Source: Paludibacteraceae bacterium (GTDB lineage Bacteria > Bacteroidota > Bacteroidia > Bacteroidales > Paludibacteraceae). From it: a stretch of 64,000 bases of DNA. The translations under genes were made by a program, and so were the position numbers. Under the pieces are notes generated by a model, which made no database searches, had not been told where the DNA came from, and worked only from the letters and a program-made list of their open reading frames with translations. This document shows positions 24,035-31,889 of this stretch, one piece after another. The first letter of the stretch is position 1; the number at the start of each line of letters is the position of its first letter. The DNA lies in contig JAFTXV010000011.1 of assembly GCA_017461505.1 (NCBI GenBank), forward strand, positions 62,001 to 126,000, written 5' to 3'.

Positions 24035-25240
24035 TTATGTTAATATTGCTAAAGCCTCTTTCATACGGCGCATTGCTTCGATAATCAAGTCTTCACTCGT
24101 TGCATAAGAGAAACGGATACAGTCATCCTCCCCAAAGGCGCTACCTGATACACATGCCACGTGAGCTTCTTGTAGCAAGAATGTCACCAACTCATCCGCA
24201 TTGTGTATAGTCTGTCCCTTGTATTGTTTGCCAAAATAGGCGGACACATCTGGGAATAGGTAGAACGCACCTTGTGGCTCAAGTACCTTTATTCCTGGAA
24301 TGTCTTTTGCCAACCCTACAATCAAATCACGGCGACGATGGAATGCTTGTCGCATTTCTTCTACACAACTTTGATCGCCAGTATATGCTGCCTCTGCTGC
24401 TTTCTGGGCGATGGTTGTAGCGCAACTAATTGTCTGACCTTGTAGGCGTTTTACGGCTGTTATCAGGTCCTTGTCATGGCATGCTAACCATCCTATGCGA
24501 TAACCTGTCATAGCATATGCCTTGCTCACGCCGTTGATGATGATTAGGCGGTCTTCCAATTCAGGGAACTGAGCCAAAGTCTCATGCTTACCTGTGTATA
24601 AAATATGTTGGTATATCTCATCTGCCAATACGTTTACTTGTGGGTGACGCTTGAGGACCTCTACCAATGCCTTCAAGTTCTCTAATGTGTAAACCGAACC
24701 TGTTGGATTGTTCGGAGAGCAGAGCATCAAGAGCTTGGTCTTAGGAGTAATTGCGGCCTCTAATTGAGCTGCGGTGAGGCAGAAATTGTCTTCCATCCTA
24801 GTCTTCACAATCACGCTCTTGCCTTGCGCAATCTTCACCATTTCTACATAACTCACCCAACATGGAGTAGGCATAATCACCTCATCATCAGGTCCTATCA
24901 GTGCTTCTATCGCATTACACAATGCCTGTTTTGCACCCACCGACACTACTATCTCGTTTGCGTTGTATGCACGCACGGGATAATCCTTAATATCATTATT
25001 TAGGGTATCTGCTATCGCTTGACGCAAAGAGGGGAAACCGGGTGTTGGACCATAATGCGATATATCATTGTTGATGGCATCAATAGCAGCTTGTTTAACG
25101 TGTGCAGGAGCAGGAAAGTCGGGCTCACCCAATGAAAGACCAATCACATCTACTCCTTCTGAACGAAGTTGTTGGCACAATGCTGCCACTTGCAGGGTTG
25201 CTGACTCCTCGAGTGCAGCTATTCGGTTGGAAATACGCAT
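24035..25240 (-). CDS. Aspartate/aromatic-type aminotransferase, subgroup I-beta
   Basis: 401 residues, fold-type I PLP enzyme. LSLGEPDFPAPAHV (about 36-49), HYGPTPGFPSLRQAIAD, LCSPNNPTGSVY (about 173-184), LADEIYQHI and the PLP lysine in INGVSKAYAMTGYRIGW (about 234-250). The C-terminal QGAFYLFPDVSAYFG and the arginine in DDCIRFSYATS bind the substrate carboxylate. The pattern fits AspB-type enzymes that transaminate aspartate and, in some species, prephenate. It is the third aminotransferase in the window and has its own promoter. Confidence 0.92.
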   Translation of the reverse strand: MRISNRIAALEESATLQVAALCQQLRSEGVDVIGLSLGEPDFPAPAHVKQAAIDAINNDISHYGPTPGFPSLRQAIADTLNNDIKDYPVRAYNANEIVVSVGAKQALCNAIEALIGPDDEVIMPTPCWVSYVEMVKIAQGKSVIVKTRMEDNFCLTAAQLEAAITPKTKLLMLCSPNNPTGSVYTLENLKALVEVLKRHPQVNVLADEIYQHILYTGKHETLAQFPELEDRLIIINGVSKAYAMTGYRIGWLACHDKDLITAVKRLQGQTISCATTIAQKAAEAAYTGDQSCVEEMRQAFHRRRDLIVGLAKDIPGIKVLEPQGAFYLFPDVSAYFGKQYKGQTIHNADELVTFLLQEAHVACVSGSAFGEDDCIRFSYATSEDLIIEAMRRMKEALAILT

Positions 25241-25266
25241 ATCTATCTAAAAGTTAAAACACCTTG

Positions 25267-25298
25267 CAAAGATAGTACTTTTTGTTGATATCTACAAA
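25267..25298 (-). promoter_or_regulatory. Promoter of the AspB-type aminotransferase
   Basis: Minus-strand TTTG (25298-25295), 20 bases, TATCTTTG (25274-25267). Confidence 0.82.
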
Positions 25299-25334
25299 TA
25301 AAATACTATTTTTTTTTGAAAAATGACAAAATTA

Positions 25335-25366
25335 TTTGCATAATAAAAAAAATAGTTGTACCTTTG
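25335..25366 (+). promoter_or_regulatory. Promoter of the small barrel protein
   Basis: TTTG at 25335-25338, 20 bases, TACCTTTG at 25359-25366, followed by an 80-base A/T-rich leader, longer than most in this window. Confidence 0.87.
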
Positions 25367-25452
25367 TGCACATTTATTGATGAAAGGATGACTTGTTTAG
25401 AAAACAATCACTATTTTTAATTTTAATATAATTTCCAAAAACAAAAAAGATT

Positions 25453-25941
25453 ATGAAAAAAAGTATTCTTTTGATTGCCGTTTTGGCATTTGTAGGCACA
25501 GTAGCTGCTGTAGCTCAACCACGCGCAATTGGTGTAAACTTGGGTGGAACTATTGATGTATCTTACCAACACAGCCTTGGTGAGGCTAACATGATTGACT
25601 TGTCTGTGAACCTTCCTGTAACAGTTCCTGGATTTGGTATTGGTGCTAGTGCAACTTATGATTGGATTAACCCATTCAACACTGCTATTCCTTGGAACGA
25701 GAAAGGTGAGTGGAACTGGTCACTTGGTGTAGGTGCTGGTGTAGGTATTTATGGATTCAATGCTCCAGCATTCTACGTAGGAGCAGTAGGTCACGTAGGT
25801 GTTGAATACAACTTCTGGTTCCCATTGCAACTCTCTGTAGATTATCGCCCTAACATCGGTGTTCGTTGTGGTAAAGGTTGGGCTGATTTTAACGATTGGG
25901 GATTTTATGGCGTAACTCTTGGTGTTCGCTACTTGTTCTAA
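25453..25941 (+). CDS. Small outer-membrane beta-barrel protein
   Basis: 162 residues. Signal peptide MKKSILLIAVLAFVGTVAAVAQ, then alternating hydrophobic strands typical of an eight-stranded barrel (AIGVNLGGTIDVSY, MIDLSVNLPV, WSLGVGAGVGIYG, FYVGAVGHVGVEY, LQLSVDYRPNIGV). It ends with FYGVTLGVRYLF, a terminal strand with aromatic last residue recognised by BamA. It resembles the many small OmpX/OmpW-size barrels of Bacteroidetes. A strong promoter, codon bias and its own terminator suggest high, independent expression. Function unknown. Confidence 0.85.
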   Translation: MKKSILLIAVLAFVGTVAAVAQPRAIGVNLGGTIDVSYQHSLGEANMIDLSVNLPVTVPGFGIGASATYDWINPFNTAIPWNEKGEWNWSLGVGAGVGIYGFNAPAFYVGAVGHVGVEYNFWFPLQLSVDYRPNIGVRCGKGWADFNDWGFYGVTLGVRYLF

Positions 25942-25999
25942 TTTGCTGAAGCTAATTTGAATTGAATTATACAAGCGTCTAACGCGCGTATATATAAAT

Positions 26000-26034
26000 A
26001 TAAGGTGTCCACTTGGACACCTTATTATTTTTCC
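26000..26034 (+). terminator. Terminator of the small barrel gene
   Basis: 11-base perfect stem ATAAGGTGTCC/GGACACCTTAT with loop ACTT, then TATTTTT. Confidence 0.92.
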
Positions 26035-26090
26035 ATCTTATTTATAGTGGTGTATTCCTTGTATCTTTGTTTTTTAAGATACGTAGAAAT

Positions 26091-26123
26091 CCCCGTACCA
26101 TTCCCGTACCACTCCCGTACCAC
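26091..26123 (-). repeat. 11-base word array (GTGGTACGGGA)
   Basis: On the plus strand CCCCGTACCAT, TCCCGTACCAC, TCCCGTACCAC. The minus strand reads GTGGTACGGGA repeats, the same family as 5157-5200. It lies between two converging genes; a GTATCTT/AAGATAC inverted repeat (26061-26082) is next to it. Confidence 0.75.
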
Positions 26124-26165
26124 TCTGGGGATGACGGGAACTTTACGTGTGGTTACCTCAATGTT

Positions 26166-26882
26166 TTAGTTGAAGAATAACGACAATCCTACTGAGATTG
26201 TAATAGGTCCAGATGGGTGTTTTATATCACCTTTGTTAATGGCTGCTTGCTCGATGATAGTAGGCATCAAGTGCTGCGTGTAAGCCGCTTCTGCAAACAC
26301 ACCAAAGTTAGAGAATATAAACCATTCCACACCAGCCGAGAAGCGTAGAGTAGGGACTACATGGTCAATATTGGTCATCTCATAGGAGGAATTGTCGTCC
26401 ATCAGTGTTGCGTTCTTTACCGTAGCAATTGACACACCAGGCTGCAGACTAACAAAGAAATCCCATGGATGGAAATAAGGATTTTCATAGAATGCTTTGA
26501 TATCTTTCACCAAAGGAAAACGATAACCTACACTCATACCTACCTCATTGTACCAAACCTCTGCGTCGCGGAAATTTGAACCTGCAAATTGCAAGTCCAT
26601 GTCTTTATATGTATTGCTATGTGTATCGTATGTGATATACACAAACGTTCCATAGTTTTTATGGTGTCGCCATCCCAATCGCATTGCAGAATTGAAAGTA
26701 GCTCCTTCAATCCCGTTTGGCGTAACACCCACACCTAGTACTGTAGGCAAATCAAGGGCATCAAAAAAATCACCGAACGTATATTTATCTTTCGTTGCTT
26801 GCGCACTTATGCTATCGTTTTGCGCAAAAAGTCCTATGCTCAGTACTGAGCATAGGACCATGATTATAGACAATCTCTTCAT
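26166..26882 (-). CDS. Outer-membrane beta-barrel-like protein, unrecognised
   Basis: 238 residues. Signal peptide MKRLSIIMVLCSVLSIGLFAQ. The body has amphipathic strand patterns (FNSAMRLGWRHHKNYGTFVYITYD, VGMSVGYRFPLV, FFVSLQPGVSIATV, LRFSAGVEWFIFSNFGVFAEAAYTQHL) and a last strand ITISVGLSLFFN ending in an aromatic. It is likely an outer-membrane barrel. It follows yidC by 34 bases with no promoter of its own, so it depends on read-through past a perfect palindrome plus T-run located in its own signal-peptide codons. Function unknown. Confidence 0.8.
   Translation of the reverse strand: MKRLSIIMVLCSVLSIGLFAQNDSISAQATKDKYTFGDFFDALDLPTVLGVGVTPNGIEGATFNSAMRLGWRHHKNYGTFVYITYDTHSNTYKDMDLQFAGSNFRDAEVWYNEVGMSVGYRFPLVKDIKAFYENPYFHPWDFFVSLQPGVSIATVKNATLMDDNSSYEMTNIDHVVPTLRFSAGVEWFIFSNFGVFAEAAYTQHLMPTIIEQAAINKGDIKHPSGPITISVGLSLFFN
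26826..26858 (-). terminator. Perfect 28-base palindrome with T-run inside a signal-peptide coding region
   Basis: 26831-26858 is a perfect palindrome with half-site GTCCTATGCTCAGT. On the minus strand it is followed directly by TTTTT (26830-26826), the form of an intrinsic terminator. It lies at codons 9-17 of the barrel gene and about 60 bases after the yidC stop. Confidence 0.7.
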
Positions 26883-26885
26883 ATA

Positions 26886-26920
26886 CTCTAAACACTAAAC
26901 ACTAAACTCTAAACACTTAT
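26886..26920 (-). repeat. 7-base word array (TTTAGTG family) at the yidC/barrel junction
   Basis: Plus-strand heptamers CTCTAAA, CACTAAA, CACTAAA, CTCTAAA, CACTTAT fill the gap and include the yidC stop codon. Confidence 0.75.
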
Positions 26921-28851
26921 CTCCTCATCTGCGCTTTTGCTTGCTCGCGAGCTAGGCGTTGTTGTTCACGTTGCATAGCTTCCAAGCGTGCTGCAAAACC
27001 CGACTTCTTTTGTGTGCCTTTTTTCTTGGCATTAGCTTCCATCTGTGCCAACACTTTCTTGTCATCGATTGCCCAACGGAAAATCATCGTTTGGATAATG
27101 GTCATCAACAGACTGACGAGATAGTAGTAACTGAGTCCTGCTGCGTAATCATTAAAGATAAAGAGGAACATCAATGGCATTAAGTACATCATCCATTTCA
27201 TCACTTTCATCTCTTGACCGCCAGACTGTGTTTGCATGGTGATATGGGTATAAACGATGTTCACTATGGTCATCAACAAGCAGAACAGACTCAGGTGAGT
27301 TCCGAAGATTGGAATAGACTTACTCCACGTAATAATTGCATCATAAGTCGAGAGGTCATCTGCCCAGAATAGCGACTGACCACGCAACTCAATAGCTGTA
27401 GGCAGGAACCAGAACATAGCCATCAGTACAGGGAACTGGAATAGCATTGGCAAGCAACCCGACATCGGACTAACACCTGCTTTCTGATACAAAGCCATGG
27501 TGGCTTGTTGGCGTTCTTGCATCTTCTCTGGTGGGTATTTAGCGTTAATCTCATCCAATTGTGGTTTCAATACACGCATTTTTGCGCTTGACTTGTATGA
27601 TGCAAATACGAAGGGCAAAATAATCAATTTGATTACCAGAGTCATCAGCAGAATCACAATACCAATGTGTAACCCCCAAGAAGTAAATAAGTTAAACATT
27701 GGAATTACCAATGCTTTGTTAATCCAACTAACTATCTTCCAACCTAGTGGCACTAGTTCATTGAGGTGTAAACGATCGGCTTTCTCTACATCTTTGTCAT
27801 ATGCTTTAAGTGTATTGTAGTGGTTTGGACCAAGGTAATAATGCAAATCGGTGGTCTTTTTACCTGTTATGTCCAGTGGCAAACTTGTTGTGGTGTTATA
27901 TTCTTTGATATAGCGACTCAAAGCATTGAGTGGAGTAGATTCCATTTGGGTGGATTCAAATGCATCATCAGCAATCAACACCGTTGAGAAGAATTGATCC
28001 TTGTATGCAATCCATTTGAGGCGAGCAGATTCCTTAGCGCGGTCTGCTTTTACTTCAGATAACTTTTCTATATCACCACCTACGAACATGTATTGCAATT
28101 GCGCATATTTTTCTTCAAAGTTACGTCCTTTTTCTTGTTGAGGAATAGTTTGATTCCATTGCAGTTCAATCGATGACATGTTTTGTGCTAAAGCCAATTG
28201 CATATTATGTGGTTGGATACTCATTCCTACCATATAATCATCTGCAGGCAAGGTATATACAAAGTCGATATAGCACCCATCAATATTAGTGTTGAGTCGC
28301 ATAACCAACGTACTCTTTCCTTCATCGTCCGTTGTTAGACTCTCTTCTTGGAAGTACATGTTTTGGGTAGATAAAATACGACTATTGTTAGTTACGAGAG
28401 TGAAATTCAAGCTACTCTCATCACCTTGGAAAAGGCATAAGTCATTTACGCTATCGCCGTATGCTTTGTATTCTTTCAGTTCGGCTTTAGCTATTCTTCC
28501 GCCTCGGCGAGCAATGCCTAAACGAACTTTCTCATTTTCTAAAGTGATAAGTCCTTCTTCTCCTTGTGCTGCTGGAGCAAACGGACCATATACGGCTGCC
28601 ACTTGCTCTGCTAAAGCTTCTGCACTTGCTACCTCATTTTCACCTTTTACATTTCCGTTTTCACTTATCAGGTCTTCTGTTAATTGTTGAGATAACATTT
28701 GTGCCTCTTGTTCCATGGCGCGAACTACAGCAATCGAATCCTGTATGCGTTGACGTTCAGCCAACTCTTCTTTAGAAGGACGATTAATAAATGAAAATCC
28801 AATAATAATTGCGGCTATCAATCCAAAGCCAATCCACGTGTTCTTATCCAT
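26917..28851 (-). CDS. yidC: Membrane protein insertase YidC
   Basis: 644 residues, full length. An N-terminal membrane helix (TWIGFGLIAAIIIGFSF) precedes a large periplasmic domain (about 80-360). The conserved C-terminal insertase core of five helices begins at FTSWGLHIGIVILLMTLVIK and includes GVSPMSGCLPMLFQFPVLMAMFWFL. The charged tail (KKKGTQKKSGFAARLEAMQ) can contact ribosomes. YidC inserts and folds inner-membrane proteins, alone or with SecYEG. A linker after the first helix (about residues 63-71, SENGNVKGE) is encoded by a GTGAAAA-type word array. It has a promoter with a hairpin immediately downstream. Confidence 0.96.
   Translation of the reverse strand: MDKNTWIGFGLIAAIIIGFSFINRPSKEELAERQRIQDSIAVVRAMEQEAQMLSQQLTEDLISENGNVKGENEVASAEALAEQVAAVYGPFAPAAQGEEGLITLENEKVRLGIARRGGRIAKAELKEYKAYGDSVNDLCLFQGDESSLNFTLVTNNSRILSTQNMYFQEESLTTDDEGKSTLVMRLNTNIDGCYIDFVYTLPADDYMVGMSIQPHNMQLALAQNMSSIELQWNQTIPQQEKGRNFEEKYAQLQYMFVGGDIEKLSEVKADRAKESARLKWIAYKDQFFSTVLIADDAFESTQMESTPLNALSRYIKEYNTTTSLPLDITGKKTTDLHYYLGPNHYNTLKAYDKDVEKADRLHLNELVPLGWKIVSWINKALVIPMFNLFTSWGLHIGIVILLMTLVIKLIILPFVFASYKSSAKMRVLKPQLDEINAKYPPEKMQERQQATMALYQKAGVSPMSGCLPMLFQFPVLMAMFWFLPTAIELRGQSLFWADDLSTYDAIITWSKSIPIFGTHLSLFCLLMTIVNIVYTHITMQTQSGGQEMKVMKWMMYLMPLMFLFIFNDYAAGLSYYYLVSLLMTIIQTMIFRWAIDDKKVLAQMEANAKKKGTQKKSGFAARLEAMQREQQRLAREQAKAQMRR
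28637..28664 (-). repeat. 7-base word array (GTGAAAA family) inside yidC
   Basis: Minus-strand heptamers GTGAAAA, CGGAAAT, GTAAAAG, GTGAAAA, in frame with yidC. The order of variants parallels the iorA array at 2288-2322. Confidence 0.8.
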
Positions 28852-28896
28852 TCCGTAATGTCTATGTTTTTAATTATTTATATTCTTATATTATTG

Positions 28897-28918
28897 TTTG
28901 CGCACGCGTGCGCGCAAA
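28897..28918 (-). promoter_or_regulatory. GC-rich hairpin at the 5' end of the yidC transcript
   Basis: TTTGCGC/GCGCAAA arms with an 8-base GC-rich loop containing ACGCGT lie just downstream of the yidC -7 box. A fully GC palindrome GCGCACGCGTGCGC overlaps it. It may stabilise the mRNA or be a binding site. Confidence 0.5.
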
Positions 28919-28925
28919 ATCGCTG

Positions 28926-28957
28926 CAAAGTTACTACTTTTTTCTGACATATACAAA
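28926..28957 (-). promoter_or_regulatory. Promoter of yidC
   Basis: Minus-strand TTTG (28957-28954), 20 bases, TAACTTTG (28933-28926). Confidence 0.85.
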
Positions 28958-28964
28958 TATTCAT

Positions 28965-29191
28965 AAAAAAAGCTGTCTTTTTGACGGCTCCTGTTGGATA
29001 TTGCTTCGCTTACGCTACGTAATACTATGAAAAAAGCCGTCTTTTTGACGGCTCCTGTTTGGTATTGCTTCGCTTACGCTACGTAATACCATGAAAAAAG
29101 CCGTCTCCCGACGGCTCCAGTTGGGTATTGCTTCGCTTACGCTACGTAATACCATGAAAAAAGCCGTCTCCCGACGGCTATTTTTCCAAGG
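28965..29191 (-). repeat. 64-base tandem repeat, four terminator hairpins in a row
   Basis: Three full units and a partial fourth with period 64, 64 and 63 (hairpins start at 28971, 29035, 29099 and 29162). Each unit holds AGCCGTC-5 bases-GACGGCT, on the minus strand followed by TTTTTTC (a strong terminator), and a second hairpin GGTATT...AATACC enclosing GCTTCGCTTACGCTACG. One stem base and the loop (TTTTT or TCCCG) vary. It sits between the phosphodiesterase gene and the yidC promoter in a 512-base gene-free stretch. Confidence 0.93.
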
Positions 29192-29246
29192 TATTAGTCT
29201 GTTTGATTTTTAAGGTACAAAAAAGATTGTGTCGATTTTTAAATCC
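29162..29246 (-). ncRNA. Candidate small RNA between an orphan promoter and tandem terminators
   Basis: A transcript from the promoter at 29251-29282 would run about 85 bases through sequence without an ORF and end at the first AGCCGTC/GACGGCT terminator (29162-29180). No family is recognised. Support is only the promoter-terminator geometry. Confidence 0.35.
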
Positions 29247-29250
29247 GCTG

Positions 29251-29282
29251 CAAAGGTACTGCTTTTTTATCAATCCCGCAAG
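29251..29282 (-). promoter_or_regulatory. Orphan promoter reading into the terminator array
   Basis: Minus-strand CTTG (29282-29279), 20 bases, TACCTTTG (29258-29251), followed by CAGCGG as in other promoters here. No gene begins before the tandem terminators. The remaining gene-free bases 29283-29363 hold two short inverted repeats (around TGTTG/CAACA and ATGTT/AACAT) that may be a weak terminator of the upstream operon. Confidence 0.7.
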
Positions 29283-29363
29283 AGTTATTTATATGTTGTG
29301 CAACACGTTTTTGGCAAAAATAGCTTAAATATGTTGTAAAACATACGTTTTCGGAGCGTTTCG

Positions 29364-29858
29364 CTAGTATCTTTCCAACTCAATCACCTCTAAATCGCGA
29401 ATTTCTTTCCCATCAATCACAAATCTGAGCAATGTCTGTACGGTCTGCCAACCTTGTTTGCCTGCAGCACCTGGATTCATGGTCAGCATCTGCCATGTGG
29501 GGTCGTATTGCACCTTCAATATATGGCTATGACCACATACAAACAATTGCGGTGTTTCTTTCTTAAACATGGGCAATAGCCATGGATTATATTTCCCAGG
29601 ATAACCGCCAATATGTGTCATCATCACATTGACCTCTTCCACGCGAAAGCGGTAGAACTCGCTGAGCGAGTACCTTACATCTCCACTATCCATATTGCCA
29701 TACACCGCGCGTGTGGGTTTGAACTCACGCAGGTGCTGTAGCACCATAGCACTGCCTATATCACCTGCATGCCATATCTCATCCACTTCAGCAAAATGCT
29801 CCAGCACACGAGGATCCAAATACCCATGCGTATCACTCAATAATCCAATTCGCGTCAT
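29364..29858 (-). CDS. Metallophosphoesterase, YfcE/MJ0936 family
   Basis: 164 residues, a complete small calcineurin-like phosphodiesterase. The metal-binding motifs are in order: LSDTHG (7-12), HAGDIG (30-35), YGNMDSGD (53-60), MTHIGGYPG (80-88) and CGHSHI (108-113). Members hydrolyse artificial phosphodiesters; the physiological substrate is generally unknown. The start codon overlaps the end of gldF by 4 bases, so they are translationally coupled. The next features downstream are the tandem terminators. Confidence 0.9.
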   Translation of the reverse strand: MTRIGLLSDTHGYLDPRVLEHFAEVDEIWHAGDIGSAMVLQHLREFKPTRAVYGNMDSGDVRYSLSEFYRFRVEEVNVMMTHIGGYPGKYNPWLLPMFKKETPQLFVCGHSHILKVQYDPTWQMLTMNPGAAGKQGWQTVQTLLRFVIDGKEIRDLEVIELERY

Positions 29859-30520
29859 CGTTGATTGATCCTATCCGCAACGAGTATAGTGATAACAACA
29901 CTCGCAATGGTTAAACTTATAAAAAACACTACATCCCTTAGATCAACCACACCACGGGATATACTGCTATAGTGATCTTGTAACACTACCCAATAAAGCA
30001 CGAAGTTAGCTACAGCACCTAGAATAAAGGCGACCAATTGACTCCCAGTCAACGTACTACATAGCATGCCAACACCTGTAAACGAAGCACTTAGGAACAC
30101 CAAACCCATCATAGAGCCTACGAATTGTCCGCCATCGATATTGCCAATCGGTTCAGCCATATAGAAGACAATGAAGTAGTGTACAATGCAAGGTAACAGT
30201 GCCAATACAGTCAGCACGAAAGATGCCATGTACTTGCCTACGACAATCTTCCATAGCGCAATGGGCTGTGCACGTAGTAGCAACCATGTTCCGCTTTGAC
30301 GCTCTTCGGCGAATAATCGCATGGTCAATGCGGGACACACGAGCATGAGTAGCCATGGACTGATTTGGAAGAGTCCATCCACTTGTGCATAACCTGATTC
30401 GATGACGTTCCATTGCCCAGGTATCACCCATAGGAATAGACTCACTGCTAACAGAAACAATCCAATCACGATGTACGCAATCGGCGTAGAGAAATAATAT
30501 GATAATTCTTTTCGAAACAT
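29855..30520 (-). CDS. gldF: ABC-2 type permease GldF-like
   Basis: 221 residues with about six membrane helices. It begins MFRKELSYYFSTPIAYIVIGLFLL and has AEERQSGTWLLLRAQPIALWKIVVGKY near 70-96, which match GldF, the permease of the gliding-associated GldAFG transporter of Bacteroidetes. The adjacent gldG usually found downstream is missing; here a phosphodiesterase follows instead. In non-gliding Bacteroidales the transporter is retained with unknown substrate. Present in an operon run prfC, nucleoside transporter, gldF, phosphodiesterase. Confidence 0.8.
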   Translation of the reverse strand: MFRKELSYYFSTPIAYIVIGLFLLAVSLFLWVIPGQWNVIESGYAQVDGLFQISPWLLMLVCPALTMRLFAEERQSGTWLLLRAQPIALWKIVVGKYMASFVLTVLALLPCIVHYFIVFYMAEPIGNIDGGQFVGSMMGLVFLSASFTGVGMLCSTLTGSQLVAFILGAVANFVLYWVVLQDHYSSISRGVVDLRDVVFFISLTIASVVITILVADRINQR

Positions 30521-30528
30521 GTTTATAT

Positions 30529-30550
30529 CCCTCCCCTTTTAGGGGGAGGG
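30529..30550. other. GC-rich hairpin in the gap before gldF
   Basis: CCCTCCCC/GGGGAGGG 8-base stem with a T-rich loop, flanked by AGGAGGGGGC. It lacks a T-run on the minus strand, so it is more likely a processing or repeat element than a terminator. Confidence 0.5.
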
Positions 30551-30561
30551 CAGGAGGGGGC

Positions 30562-31839
30562 TTATTTCTTTACAGGAGTTTTTGGGAAGATTATCCAGAA
30601 AGCAATGGCAACTACCAATGCAAAACCTGCGAAGATATACCAGCTGGTTTGCCAGCCATCCCAAATAGCCATTGGACCTGCAGCAATCACAGATTCTGCA
30701 TTAACGAAATGGTTTACAATCGCTTGCGCTGCCAAAGTACCAATCGTAGCACCAAAGCCATTGGTCATCATCACAAACAGACCTTGCGCGCTGGAGCGTT
30801 GAGCTGGGTCGGTCTCTTGATCCACATACAACGAACCAGAGATATTGAAGAAGTCAAAAGCAAAGCCATAGACAATGCAGCTCAATACGAACAATATCAC
30901 ACCTGGCATGCCTGGGTCACCTGCACCAAAGAATCCGAAACGCAATACCCATGCCAGCATTGCCATCAGCATCACAGACTTGATACCAAAACGCTTCAAG
31001 AAGAATGGGATAAACAAGATGCACAATGCCTCACAGATTTGTGAGATAGAAATCAGGATATTTGCATGTTGTACACCAAAAGTATCCGCGAACTCCTCAA
31101 TCGCTCCGAAGCTGGTAATGAATGGATTAGCGTAGCCATTGGTGATTTGCAAGCACATACCAAGCAACATAGAGAAGATGAAGAATACTGCCATCTTCTT
31201 TTGTTTGAACAGCGCAAAAGCCTCCAATCCGAGTGCTTCCACAAGCGATTTGTTCTCCACATGGCCTTTGGTTGGGCACTTAGGCAAAGTGAGCGAGTAG
31301 ATAGCGAGTACAATACTCAACGCACCACTGACAATGAATTGCTTAGGAGTTGCTTGGAAACCGCACAAGTCCACTACCCACATGGTTACAATAAAGCCCA
31401 CAGTACCGAGTACGCGGATAGGAGGGAAGTCCTTCACTGTATCCATGTTTGCTTGTGTGAGTGCGGTATAAGCCACCGAATTGCTGAGTGCAAGGGTAGG
31501 CATGAAGAATGCCACCGAGGCGGTGTAGAGCGAGAATAGTGTAGCAAATTGTACGCCGTCGCCTGCAAAGAGGCCATAAGCACCTGTAGCAATCATAAAG
31601 GTACCTGCCAATGCGTGGCACAGACTGAGTGCTTTCTGAGCAGGAATCCAACGGTCTGCTACGATACCCATGAGTGCGGGCATAAACAAGCTGACGATAC
31701 CTTGGATGGAATAGAACCAACCAATATTGGTAGCCATACCGTGCGTAGCAAGGTAGGTACCCATTGATGTTAAATACGCTCCCCAAACGGCAAATTCGAG
31801 GAAGTTCATTACGGTCAAACGAAACTTGATGTTCTTCAT
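30562..31839 (-). CDS. Nucleoside:H+ symporter family MFS transporter
   Basis: 425 residues, twelve predicted helices. It begins MKNIKFRLTVMNFLEFAVWGAYLTSMGTYL. The NFLEFAVWGAYLTS segment, GWFYSIQGIVSLFMPALMGIVADRW and FDFFNISGSLYVDQE are typical of the NupG/XapB-like nucleoside:H+ symporter family, inner membrane. It probably imports nucleosides for salvage. The window also carries deoD and cdd, the intracellular salvage enzymes, at other loci. It lies 50 bases after prfC, the gap holding a 7-base word array. Confidence 0.87.
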   Translation of the reverse strand: MKNIKFRLTVMNFLEFAVWGAYLTSMGTYLATHGMATNIGWFYSIQGIVSLFMPALMGIVADRWIPAQKALSLCHALAGTFMIATGAYGLFAGDGVQFATLFSLYTASVAFFMPTLALSNSVAYTALTQANMDTVKDFPPIRVLGTVGFIVTMWVVDLCGFQATPKQFIVSGALSIVLAIYSLTLPKCPTKGHVENKSLVEALGLEAFALFKQKKMAVFFIFSMLLGMCLQITNGYANPFITSFGAIEEFADTFGVQHANILISISQICEALCILFIPFFLKRFGIKSVMLMAMLAWVLRFGFFGAGDPGMPGVILFVLSCIVYGFAFDFFNISGSLYVDQETDPAQRSSAQGLFVMMTNGFGATIGTLAAQAIVNHFVNAESVIAAGPMAIWDGWQTSWYIFAGFALVVAIAFWIIFPKTPVKK

Positions 31840-31867
31840 ATGATCTAAATTTTAGTTATTACATTTG

Positions 31868-31889
31868 GTGTCGGGAGTCGCGAATCCCG
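31868..31889 (-). repeat. Short 7-base word array (GAGTCGC-like) at the prfC/transporter junction
   Basis: Plus-strand words GTGTCGG, GAGTCGC, GAATCCC with a GGGA...TCCC inverted character, ending at the prfC stop codon. Similar to the GAGTCCG family at 19953, 34120 and 38422, but short and more diverged. Confidence 0.5.

Noticed and set aside
28981..29157. Small peptide ORF across the 64-base repeat on the minus strand
   Set aside because: The unit is not a multiple of three, so the repeats are read in different frames and no coding pattern is kept.
28965..29191. CRISPR array
   Set aside because: The whole 64-base unit is repeated, with no variable spacers, and it contains terminator hairpins; no cas genes.
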